Part shown: in pieces, positions 53,168-61,100 of the stretch
Layout: each line of letters begins with the position of its first letter
How positions within the stretch are numbered: position 1 is the stretch's first letter
Assembly (NCBI GenBank): GCA_009773455.1
Contig: WSXU01000009.1
Span: 124,001-188,000 of the forward strand
Source of the DNA: Bacteroidota bacterium
GTDB taxonomy: Bacteria > Bacteroidota > Bacteroidia > Bacteroidales > Lentimicrobiaceae
Length of the DNA stretch: 64,000 nt
Direction of reading: 5' to 3'
Position numbers and translations under genes: made by a program
Notes under the pieces: model-generated
What the model was told of the DNA's origin: nothing
The model's input: only the letters and a program-made list of their open reading frames with translations
Databases searched by the model: none

Positions 53168-54349
53168 CTATATAAAGGTAACCTTAACCTCTTTCAGAAA
53201 TTTCTCCTCAAGCAGACGGGCGATTCGTTTAACCACCGTACGCCTGATTTCAAGCTCTACCGGAAGGCTCGGATCCTGGTGTGCAATGTTGATCCTGGTG
53301 CCGATGATAAAATGTATTTCATCGCTTTCAATCAGCATCTTTACAATTCTGTCGGCAGGACCTTTGGTCAGTCGGGTACTGTTATTGTATGTCTTGAGAA
53401 TTTCCGTAACCTTTCCCAGGGTAAGAATCCCCTCGGTTACAAGATCGATGCCATCCATCATCGAAATGGGCGGCAGATCCGGATCGTCAAAATCGAAGGA
53501 ATCCTCAATATGCCTGTTCAGTTCCCTTGAGATGATATCGGCTGTAGTTGCCCCGCAGACAATCTTCCTGCCTTCAAATTCTTCAACAATTTTAGCCAGT
53601 TTGCTGTCGTTGTGATCCTCGAAAGGGGGTCCTGTACACACCAGCATTCGCCTTGGATTTCTGAAATATATCACCCCGCAGCTTGTATCATCCTTCGACA
53701 GATAACCATCATTCACATGGGCAAGGTTCACCACCTTATGGGATAGCTGGAGTGCTGAAATCTCCGGTTCATGGTTAACCAGTTCAGACACATACTGGGC
53801 TACATTGTCGCGGCCCCAGCCAAACAGGTATTTCCCACCGAGACCGGATTGGGCAACTCCATCGCTGAAAAAGACGATCCTGTCTTCCTTTTCAGGTGTA
53901 AACTCACAACTCTTCAGCTCTTTCCCGGCATTTTTCTCACCGCTGAGCATTACACATGTCCATTCGGGTTCATAAATCTCGGTGCCACGCATAATAACAG
54001 CCTGCGGGTTGTCATATTCAAGTATCCTTACCTTTCCGTCAAATTCAATATCTATGATCGTAAAGGTTGAATAACTCATTTTACGTTCACTGCACACCGG
54101 AAGGGTATTCATAATGATTTCGGCGATGCGGTTGACCTCCTTATGTTCCAGTGTGAAATTCAGGGCCATTGTAGCAGTAAGGGTTGCAAGCATGTTTGCT
54201 TTCACACCGTGACCCATTCCATCCGACAGGACGGCTATAATCCTGTTCTCTTCATTGATTCGTCTCGATAGAAAAACATCGCCACAAATCCTTGATTCAT
54301 GATGAAATTTTAATTCCGCGTTAACTTCGATGTAAAACCTGTTATCCAT
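53168..54349 (-). CDS. SpoIIE-type serine phosphatase of the hydrogenase island
   Basis: A 393-residue PP2C-like (SpoIIE/RsbU) phosphatase. Metal-binding aspartates are in LSDGMGHG (Asp43), FFSDGVAQ and SKDDTSCG. The phosphatase domain spans about 15-235, and a conserved C-terminal domain of about 150 residues of unknown function follows. No membrane helix is present. It starts 8 bases after the PAS-linked hydrogenase-like sensor, so it is its likely output. Phosphatases of this kind accompany group C [FeFe] hydrogenase sensors in other anaerobes. The target, an anti-sigma antagonist or similar, is not in the window. Confidence 0.88.
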   Translation of the reverse strand: MDNRFYIEVNAELKFHHESRICGDVFLSRRINEENRIIAVLSDGMGHGVKANMLATLTATMALNFTLEHKEVNRIAEIIMNTLPVCSERKMSYSTFTIIDIEFDGKVRILEYDNPQAVIMRGTEIYEPEWTCVMLSGEKNAGKELKSCEFTPEKEDRIVFFSDGVAQSGLGGKYLFGWGRDNVAQYVSELVNHEPEISALQLSHKVVNLAHVNDGYLSKDDTSCGVIYFRNPRRMLVCTGPPFEDHNDSKLAKIVEEFEGRKIVCGATTADIISRELNRHIEDSFDFDDPDLPPISMMDGIDLVTEGILTLGKVTEILKTYNNSTRLTKGPADRIVKMLIESDEIHFIIGTRINIAHQDPSLPVELEIRRTVVKRIARLLEEKFLKEVKVTFI

Positions 54350-54357
54350 CGGATCAT

Positions 54358-56220
54358 CTACTTTTTGCCTGCCTTATGGGATTCAATGATGGAATTGAGC
54401 ATTCGTTCCGTTTTTGCGGCTCCTTCGCCCAAAAGGAAAGCTATTTTCTGCACCAGGTCGAGGTTTTCATCAATCACTTCGGTTACCCTGTTGATTACTT
54501 CCTCCTTTCTTACTTCAGGAAGATACATATCGCGCAGCACAGCACCGGCTATTTTGCCTTTTTTGATTGAGAAAACTGAAACATTGAGTAGCTTATCACC
54601 CAGATGAACATCCTTGTTCACCAGGTTCTCATTGTTGGATATTACAGCAGAAAAGAGTTTATAGAACTGGAACGGAAGCAGGGTTTTTATGTCGGCACCC
54701 ACTAGACCGGGAATAATTTCATTGACTTCAGCAGCATCTTCACCGAGTATATTGATAAAGCTCTGGTTCGATTCAATCACTTTCAGATTTGCATCAACAA
54801 TCACGATGGCGCTGGGAAGTTTCTGGAGCATGGTTGAGGTACGCTCGAGTGCTTCCTGAGCCAGTTGCTGCTCATGACGCGCCTTCTTTTCCGATTCCAT
54901 CAGAGCATCCTGTGTGCGGCCGAGTTTTTCGTTTGTAAGCTTCAGTGTCTTGATAAAGTCGTGCTTACTTCTCAGTGAGTACGTAATGCACATGTCGGTC
55001 TTAGTCAATCCCTGTGCCACTGCCTTGGCAAAATCGCGGCAGGATTCGTAACCGCAGGCTCCGCATCCCAGTTTGTCTTCAGTATTTATTTTACCAATGA
55101 CTTTGAGGATTTCTTCCGTTTTCTCTTCGGAAGGCAGAGGCAACCGCTGATCATCCGTCTCAATCACAGCCCTGAAATCCGTCATGGAAACATGTTTCTT
55201 ACAGGCTTTCTGCCATGTCTTCACATCAAAGTTCTTCAGCTTTTTATTGGCGTAATCGGTAACAAGTGTTTTCCGGGCATATTTTTTCCCTCCGTGGGAA
55301 GTGCCGGGCCCCATCAGGCAGCCTTCGCAGTAAAACAGGTTAAAATGCTTGCGGATAAAGTCGATGGAAGATTCAAATTCACGGATGGATTCCAGTACAT
55401 TTTCCTTGCCTTCGGCGGTGATGATGCTTCCCTGCATCAGGTCCTCACTCAGGTTGGCAGCCTGCAGTATTCCATTGCTGATTGAATAGAGAGATCCCTT
55501 ATATCCGAGTGGCGGATCAAAATCAGAATATTCAACTGTACTTTCCTTAATCCCCATTTCATTAAAAAGCCTGCGCAACTCAACAAAGGTCAATACAGCA
55601 TCCACCCTTGAGTTGCCTTCATATCTGAGCGCCTCATCCTTGGCCCCAATGCAGGGACCGATATACACAACCTTTACCTCATTACCATACAATTGGCGCG
55701 AAAGCTGTGCCGAGGCAATCATGGGTGTAATCACCGGAGCCAGATTGTCGATGATCTCCGGATGGAATTTTTCAATCAAAGAGATCACCGGCGGACAATT
55801 CGCAGTAATGTAATATCTGCCCATGAAGTTTGTAAACAGATCGTGATACTGTTCAGCGACCATATCCACACCAAAGGAAGCTTCGTTCACATAGGCAAAC
55901 CCAAGTTCCCTGATCATCCTGACAAATTTGCGGTAATCGGTAATGTCATCAAACTCACCCGAAATGCTTGGGGCAACAATCGCAACAACTTTTTCACCGG
56001 ACGAAAGAATGGCCTTTGTTTCTTCACAACCATCGCGGTATTCAATGGCAAGGGGGGCGCAAACCTGAAGGCAGGAGCCACAGCCGATACACCTGTCGTG
56101 AATCACTACAGGTGCTTCCATATTTGACCTGACCTGAATTGCATTCACAGGGCAGGCCCTGACGCATGCAAAGCAGATCTTGCATTTTTCAGAATCAATT
56201 GTGATGAGTGGAGGTTTCAT
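54358..56220 (-). CDS. PAS-linked [FeFe] hydrogenase-like sensory protein
   Basis: A 620-residue putative H2 or redox sensor. Order: two 4Fe-4S motifs (Cys13-Cys24 and Cys44-Cys54 regions), an H-domain (about 75-320), a further iron-sulfur motif CGACGYESC with Cys411, a coiled coil (425-465), a PAS domain (about 465-570) and a helical tail. In the H-domain Cys142 (TANCPP) and Cys190 (GPCIGAK) align with H-cluster ligands. The third loop reads YCEGC, with Tyr297 where the first Cys of CxxxC belongs, and Ala193 stands at the usual Lys. It therefore may not hold a normal H-cluster. It is in an operon with the SpoIIE phosphatase downstream. Confidence 0.88.
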   Translation of the reverse strand: MKPPLITIDSEKCKICFACVRACPVNAIQVRSNMEAPVVIHDRCIGCGSCLQVCAPLAIEYRDGCEETKAILSSGEKVVAIVAPSISGEFDDITDYRKFVRMIRELGFAYVNEASFGVDMVAEQYHDLFTNFMGRYYITANCPPVISLIEKFHPEIIDNLAPVITPMIASAQLSRQLYGNEVKVVYIGPCIGAKDEALRYEGNSRVDAVLTFVELRRLFNEMGIKESTVEYSDFDPPLGYKGSLYSISNGILQAANLSEDLMQGSIITAEGKENVLESIREFESSIDFIRKHFNLFYCEGCLMGPGTSHGGKKYARKTLVTDYANKKLKNFDVKTWQKACKKHVSMTDFRAVIETDDQRLPLPSEEKTEEILKVIGKINTEDKLGCGACGYESCRDFAKAVAQGLTKTDMCITYSLRSKHDFIKTLKLTNEKLGRTQDALMESEKKARHEQQLAQEALERTSTMLQKLPSAIVIVDANLKVIESNQSFINILGEDAAEVNEIIPGLVGADIKTLLPFQFYKLFSAVISNNENLVNKDVHLGDKLLNVSVFSIKKGKIAGAVLRDMYLPEVRKEEVINRVTEVIDENLDLVQKIAFLLGEGAAKTERMLNSIIESHKAGKK

Positions 56221-56400
56221 CGTTCCGTTTCTTAAGACTCCGGTGTTGCTTTATTGCAGATTCCGGAATCTGAATGAATCAATCAGAATGGCTGATCAAT
56301 CAGAATATCATCAGAAATTAAAAATCCATTTTCATTTTGTTGAATGCTTCCAGTAAATTCAGGGAATATCTGTTCTCAAGAAACAGATTATAGCGTTGGA
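56221..56400 (-). other. Gap between the [2Fe-2S] gene and the PAS-linked sensor gene
   Basis: A 180-base gap within the presumed operon. It has the palindrome GATTCCGGAATC and two copies of ATCAATCAGAAT about 18 bases apart. A 29-codon stretch without a standard start codon (56318-56407, minus strand) reads like protein but is too short to call. Confidence 0.35.
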
Positions 56401-56664
56401 TCAAAGAACAGATGACACCGGCCCAAAAATTTCGTTCAGTATCATCCTCACCCTTTCCTCATTCAGCTGCTGATATTCCCTGCCATCAATACTCATGAGC
56501 GGCCCCTTATCACAACTGCTGAAACAATGTGCCCCGTGAAAGTGAACAAGGTGCCTCAGGTTATTCTCATTCAGGTATTGCTCAATAACCCTGACCAGTA
56601 CCTTATTCCCCCTGGAGAAACAGGAACTACCCAGACAAATCTGAATATCAACTTTTTGCTCCAT
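56401..56664 (-). CDS. Thioredoxin-like [2Fe-2S] ferredoxin
   Basis: An 87-residue electron carrier of the NuoE/HydC C-terminal type. Four cysteines are arranged as CLGSSC and CFSSC, the [2Fe-2S] pattern. ATG 56664 is chosen; the upstream frame to 56706 opens with a TTG. It lies first in the minus-strand operon with the PAS-linked sensor and the SpoIIE phosphatase, so it may pass electrons to the sensor. A minus-strand TATTTTTG at 56766-56773 is a possible promoter. A similar small protein occurs near the hydrogenase genes of Thermotoga maritima, as I recall. Confidence 0.87.
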   Translation of the reverse strand: MEQKVDIQICLGSSCFSRGNKVLVRVIEQYLNENNLRHLVHFHGAHCFSSCDKGPLMSIDGREYQQLNEERVRMILNEIFGPVSSVL

Positions 56665-56919
56665 TTCAATCTTCGACTTTGGTTGCCATTCATTTATCCT
56701 CTTCAAACCAGCAAAACCTGAGCGGAATCGTCAATGGTTCCGGCTCATCCCTTATTCAGACAGAACAAAAATAGTATTTTTTGATAAAAATATCTGTTAA
56801 AGGAATAACATTGTTATAAAAATAACAGTAATTTTATCAGCGATTTTCTTCACCGGATAAATCCGGCAATCGTTTTTGCAAAGATAGTATTACTTTAAAA
56901 CACTGAACCTGCGCTATTC

Positions 56920-57384
56920 ATGTCAGATAAAATAGATGAGATCATAAAAAACCATATGAATGTTCAGCGCGACAGTCTGTTACCACTGTTGCAGGAAATT
57001 CAGAATGAGCTGGGTTATCTTTCGGAAGAATCGATCAACCGCATCGGACGGTCGCTGAATCTGCCCACGAGTAAAATTTATGGTGTGGCTACTTTTTATG
57101 ATCAGTTCCGTTTTGAGCCCAAAGGAACTTTTCACTTTCGCATCTGCCACGGAACTGCCTGCCATATTGAGAAATCTGCCAGGATCATTCAGGAAGCTGA
57201 AAGGCTCCTCAAAATCAGGCAGGGGCAGACCACCCGCGATGGTATGTTCAGCATTGAAGTGGTCAACTGTATGGGAGCCTGTGGGTTGTCACCTGTGATA
57301 TCAGTCAATGAAAAATATTATCATGGGATTCAACCCCGTGATTTAAAAGAGATCATTGAAACCTGCAAAGCAAAAACCGTTTAA
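56920..57384 (+). CDS. hydC: [FeFe] hydrogenase subunit HydC (NuoE-like)
   Basis: The [2Fe-2S] subunit of a trimeric NAD-linked [FeFe] hydrogenase, 154 residues. A helical N-terminal domain (IQNELGYLSEESI) is followed by a thioredoxin-like fold with cluster cysteines in ICHGTACH and NCMGACGLSP, the NuoE pattern. It is the first gene of the plus-strand operon; hydB starts one base after its stop. The order hydC-hydB-hydA matches known electron-bifurcating hydrogenases. Confidence 0.93.
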   Translation: MSDKIDEIIKNHMNVQRDSLLPLLQEIQNELGYLSEESINRIGRSLNLPTSKIYGVATFYDQFRFEPKGTFHFRICHGTACHIEKSARIIQEAERLLKIRQGQTTRDGMFSIEVVNCMGACGLSPVISVNEKYYHGIQPRDLKEIIETCKAKTV

Positions 57385-57385
57385 C

Positions 57386-59332
57386 ATGACTGTGTCGAAC
57401 CCTTATACAACTGTCAGGCTCAGGGACATCCTGCTGTTGAATCAGCAACCGGAAAATGCTGAGGCTTTTGAAGAGTATCTGAGTCTGCTGAAACGTGATG
57501 CTGTTGAGCGACCTGTTATTTTTGTAGGAACCGGTACCTGCGGAATGATTGCTGGTGCAGGTGAAACCCTTCAGGCAATCAGAACCTACCTTGATGAAAA
57601 GGAAATTGAAGCCGAAGTTGTTGAAGTAGGTTGTATTGGTTTTTGCGTTCATGAGCCGCTTGTAGATGTTCAGCTTCCCGGGAAGAGGCGTATTTCATTC
57701 TCAAAGATTACCCGGGCAAAAGTAGAACCTTTGCTGGACGATATACTGAATACAGTTGTACCTGATGAAAACGTTCTTGGTCAGTATTCCCATCCGCATC
57801 ATGAAGCATGGGACAATGTACGCCTGTTAGGCGAAATGCCGTTCTTCAGACTTCAAAACCGGCTCGTCCTCAGAAATTGCGGCATTGTCAATCCATTCTC
57901 TATTGAAGAATTTATTGTTCGTGGCGGTTATAAATCACTGACCCGCGTTTTACGCAATTACTCATCCGATAAAGTCTGTGAAATCATAGAAGACAGCGGT
58001 CTCAGGGGCCGTGGCGGTGGTGGTTTTCCGACCGGTAAAAAGTGGAAAACGGCATTGAACACCCCGGGCGACGAAAGGTTTATGATCTGTAACGGCGATG
58101 AAAGTGATCCGGGCGCATTTATGGATCGTTCGCTGTTTGAAGGCGATCCACATAAAATCATCGAAGGCGTTGCCATTGCAGCTTATGCGATCAATGCACG
58201 TAAAGCATACATCTATGTAAGGGCTGAATACACCCTTGCGGTTGAGCGACTAAGGCTGGCCATTCAACAGGCTACAGATGCCGGACTGCTGGGTCATAAC
58301 ATCCTTAACAGCGGTTACAGCCTGACGATACAGGTTCGCGAAGGCGCAGGCGCATTTGTCTGCGGTGAAGAAACCGCGCTGATCTCCAGTATTGAAGGCA
58401 AACGTGGCACACCCAGGCCAAAACCACCATTCCCCGCATCCCGGGGTCTTTTTGGCAAACCTACCGTTGTAAACAATGTGGAAACACTCGCCAATATTCC
58501 TGCAATAATGGAACACGGCCCGGCATGGTTTGCAGGCATCGGAACCAGTTCAAGCAAAGGGACGAAGGTATTTGCCCTGGCAGGAAAGATAAATACAACC
58601 GGACTGATTGAAGTGACCATGGGTACTTCGCTCAAAGACCTTATTTATCACATTGCCGGCGGCATCAGGGATGGGAAGCAGATCAAAGCCGTTCAGCTGG
58701 GCGGCCCCTCAGGCAGTTGTTTACCGGAACAAAGCCTCGACGTTAAAATTGATTATGAAGCCCTGGTTGAAGCCGGAACGATCATGGGATCGGGTGGACT
58801 GGTGGTGATGGATGAAGACACCTGTATGGTGGATATTGCCAGTTTCTTTACCGACTTTCTGCAGCGCGAAAGCTGCGGCAAGTGTATTCCATGCCGTGAA
58901 GGATCGAGACGAATGCATGAGATACTGGAAAACATCACCCGGCGTCCGGTAAATGAAACAGGACATGAAACACTTGAACGGTTCAAGGGTGTGATGCAAC
59001 TGGGCAATCTGGCAGAGGTTATCAGGGATACCTCATTGTGTGGTCTGGGGCAGACGGCACCAAATCCCCTGATCAGCGCCCTCAAATACTTCAGGGAGGA
59101 ATTCGAGGAACATATTTTTGACCGTAAATGCAGGGCCGGGGTGTGCAAAGACCTGAAGGTTTACTACATTGATATTGAAAAGTGCAACGGCTGCACTGTC
59201 TGTGCAAAAAAATGCCCGACTACAGCCATCATCGGATCACCGCGCAATCCTCATTTTATCATTGAAGATAAATGTACCGGTTGTGGTATCTGCTATGATG
59301 TATGCAAATTTGTTGCTGTATTTGTCAGATAA
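57386..59332 (+). CDS. hydB: [FeFe] hydrogenase subunit HydB (NuoF-like, FMN/NADH)
   Basis: The flavin and NAD(H)-binding subunit, 648 residues, where electron bifurcation or confurcation is thought to occur. Order: an N-terminal thioredoxin-like domain (Cys52, Cys83, Cys87), the NuoF domain with NAD/FMN motifs GLRGRGGGGFPTGKKW and NGDESDPGAFMDR, an SLBB domain, the 4Fe-4S motif CGKCIPCREG, and two C-terminal ferredoxin motifs (CNGCTVCAKKCP and CTGCGICYDVC). The extra C-terminal clusters separate HydB from complex I NuoF. ATG 57386 is chosen; an upstream TTG would overlap hydC. hydA follows after 24 bases. Confidence 0.94.
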   Translation: MTVSNPYTTVRLRDILLLNQQPENAEAFEEYLSLLKRDAVERPVIFVGTGTCGMIAGAGETLQAIRTYLDEKEIEAEVVEVGCIGFCVHEPLVDVQLPGKRRISFSKITRAKVEPLLDDILNTVVPDENVLGQYSHPHHEAWDNVRLLGEMPFFRLQNRLVLRNCGIVNPFSIEEFIVRGGYKSLTRVLRNYSSDKVCEIIEDSGLRGRGGGGFPTGKKWKTALNTPGDERFMICNGDESDPGAFMDRSLFEGDPHKIIEGVAIAAYAINARKAYIYVRAEYTLAVERLRLAIQQATDAGLLGHNILNSGYSLTIQVREGAGAFVCGEETALISSIEGKRGTPRPKPPFPASRGLFGKPTVVNNVETLANIPAIMEHGPAWFAGIGTSSSKGTKVFALAGKINTTGLIEVTMGTSLKDLIYHIAGGIRDGKQIKAVQLGGPSGSCLPEQSLDVKIDYEALVEAGTIMGSGGLVVMDEDTCMVDIASFFTDFLQRESCGKCIPCREGSRRMHEILENITRRPVNETGHETLERFKGVMQLGNLAEVIRDTSLCGLGQTAPNPLISALKYFREEFEEHIFDRKCRAGVCKDLKVYYIDIEKCNGCTVCAKKCPTTAIIGSPRNPHFIIEDKCTGCGICYDVCKFVAVFVR

Positions 59333-59356
59333 TCTCAAAGTCAAAGAAGCCAGAAC

Positions 59357-61081
59357 ATGAACTTCCCGATAGAAGTAAACAATAAAACCATTACGGCCCG
59401 CAAAGGTGAAACCATCCTGGATGCACTGGAGCGGAATGGCATCAAGGTACCAACGCTTTGCCATATGCCGGGGCTCTACCCTACCGGATCATGCAGAATG
59501 TGTGTGGTAGAGGTGGAAGGCAAGAGTAACCTGATCACAGCCTGCTCGTACCCTGTGGAAGAATGGATGAAGATAAAAACACATTCTCCCAGGGTTGTAA
59601 ATGCCCGAAAAACCAACGTGGAACTACTGCTGAGTAATCACCCGGATGATTGTCTTTTTTGTGAGCGAAACGGCAACTGTGAACTGCAGAAATTTGCCGA
59701 GGATCTGAATGTCAGGGAACGCAGATTCCCGGGTAAAAAGAATAAGTATAAAGCCGACCCTTCAGGATCCAGTATCGTGAGAGATCCGGCAAAGTGCATT
59801 TTATGCGGCAGGTGTGTCAGAACCTGCGACGAGATTGTCGGGGCAGTGACACTGGGGTTTATCGGCAGGGGTAACAAAACCATTATTGGCCCTCCGTTCA
59901 ATAAACAGATCAACCTCTCAAGCTGCATCACCTGCGGTCAGTGTGTCATGGCCTGTCCGACCGGAGCATTGCATGAAAAAAGACATTCGTCCGATCTTCA
60001 GAATGCACTTCACAACCCTGACCTCCATGTTGTGTTGCAATACTCCCCAACGGTTACAGTAAGTGTGGGAGAGGAATTCGGACTGAAAGCCGGGAAAGAC
60101 ATGACCGGAATACTGAATGCTGCACTGAGAAAGACCGGGTTTGATAAAGTATTTGATTCTTCGTTCGGTGCTGATCTTTACATTACTGAACTTGCAGCTG
60201 AAGTTGAACAACGGTTAAAAACAGGGGAAAATATTCCTGTTTTCAGCAGCGATTGCCCTGCCTGGGTAAAATATACCGAACAGTGGTATCCCGAAATTCT
60301 GCCGAACCTTTCGGCATGTAAGTCGCCTCAGCAAATGCTTGGCTCTGTTATAAGCAGTTATTACACTGACCTATTTCATATAAATCCGGATAATCTGTAT
60401 ACAGTTTCGGCCATGCCCTGCACTGCCAAGAAATTTGAGGCTCAGCGTGAGCAGATGACCCACAAAGGCATTACCGATGTGGATGCTGTGCTGACTACCC
60501 GGGAACTGGCACAGTTTATCAGGCTGAATGGCATAGACATAGAACAGATTGAAAACGAACTGGCCGATAACCCCTTTCATGTAAGGAGTTCAGCAGGAAG
60601 GCTGCTGAGCGTATCAGGCGGTGTTACAGAAGCTTTAATCCGCACTTTGCATTACAGGCTGACCGGCAAGGATATGACTCAGCCTAAGATCAGTGAATTA
60701 CGGAATGGTCGTGAATACAAAGAGGTAAAGATGAAAATCGGCGATTTTAAACTTGGTTTTGCCGCAGTTAGTACGGTGAGGCAGGCTGCCAGGCTGATCG
60801 GTGAAATTAAGGCAGGACGCAATGATCTTCATTTTATTGAAGTAATGGCATGCCCTGGAGGATGTGTTAACGGAGGTGGCCAGCCCATTGCCTGCGATAC
60901 AGGAGCAATCAGGGCAAGGATCAAGACTGTTTACGAAATTGATGAAAAGGACCCCATCAGGTTTGCACACAAGAATCCGGCTGTACTTGAATTGTACCGT
61001 GATTTCCTGGGTGAGCCCATGGGTGCCAGATCCGTTGAGTTGCTGCACACTTCCTATAAAAAGCGGGAAGTTCCATTGTAA
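59357..61081 (+). CDS. hydA: [FeFe] hydrogenase catalytic subunit HydA with altered proton path
   Basis: The H2-forming/oxidising subunit, 574 residues. An N-terminal [2Fe-2S] plant-type ferredoxin domain (Cys35, 46, 49, 63), the His-less Cys-rich NuoG-type motif (about 99-108), and two 4Fe-4S clusters (CILCGRCVRTC, CITCGQCVMAC) precede the H-domain. H-cluster ligands are Cys300, Cys355 (MPCTAKK), Cys499 and Cys503 (ACPGGC), numbers that match C. pasteurianum CpI. The usual TSCCP reads SSDCP, so Asp299 replaces the proton-donor Cys, and Leu279 stands where CpI has Glu279. Glu282, Arg286 and Ser319 are kept. Maturases HydEFG are not in the window. Confidence 0.94.
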   Translation: MNFPIEVNNKTITARKGETILDALERNGIKVPTLCHMPGLYPTGSCRMCVVEVEGKSNLITACSYPVEEWMKIKTHSPRVVNARKTNVELLLSNHPDDCLFCERNGNCELQKFAEDLNVRERRFPGKKNKYKADPSGSSIVRDPAKCILCGRCVRTCDEIVGAVTLGFIGRGNKTIIGPPFNKQINLSSCITCGQCVMACPTGALHEKRHSSDLQNALHNPDLHVVLQYSPTVTVSVGEEFGLKAGKDMTGILNAALRKTGFDKVFDSSFGADLYITELAAEVEQRLKTGENIPVFSSDCPAWVKYTEQWYPEILPNLSACKSPQQMLGSVISSYYTDLFHINPDNLYTVSAMPCTAKKFEAQREQMTHKGITDVDAVLTTRELAQFIRLNGIDIEQIENELADNPFHVRSSAGRLLSVSGGVTEALIRTLHYRLTGKDMTQPKISELRNGREYKEVKMKIGDFKLGFAAVSTVRQAARLIGEIKAGRNDLHFIEVMACPGGCVNGGGQPIACDTGAIRARIKTVYEIDEKDPIRFAHKNPAVLELYRDFLGEPMGARSVELLHTSYKKREVPL

Positions 61082-61100
61082 AGGGTAAAACTTATATATC

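Noticed and set aside
56318-56407. 29-codon minus-strand stretch (LIQRYNLFLENRYSLNLLEA...)
   Set aside because: It reads like protein and could be a frameshifted tail of the [2Fe-2S] protein or a gene relic, but it lacks a standard start codon and is too short to support.
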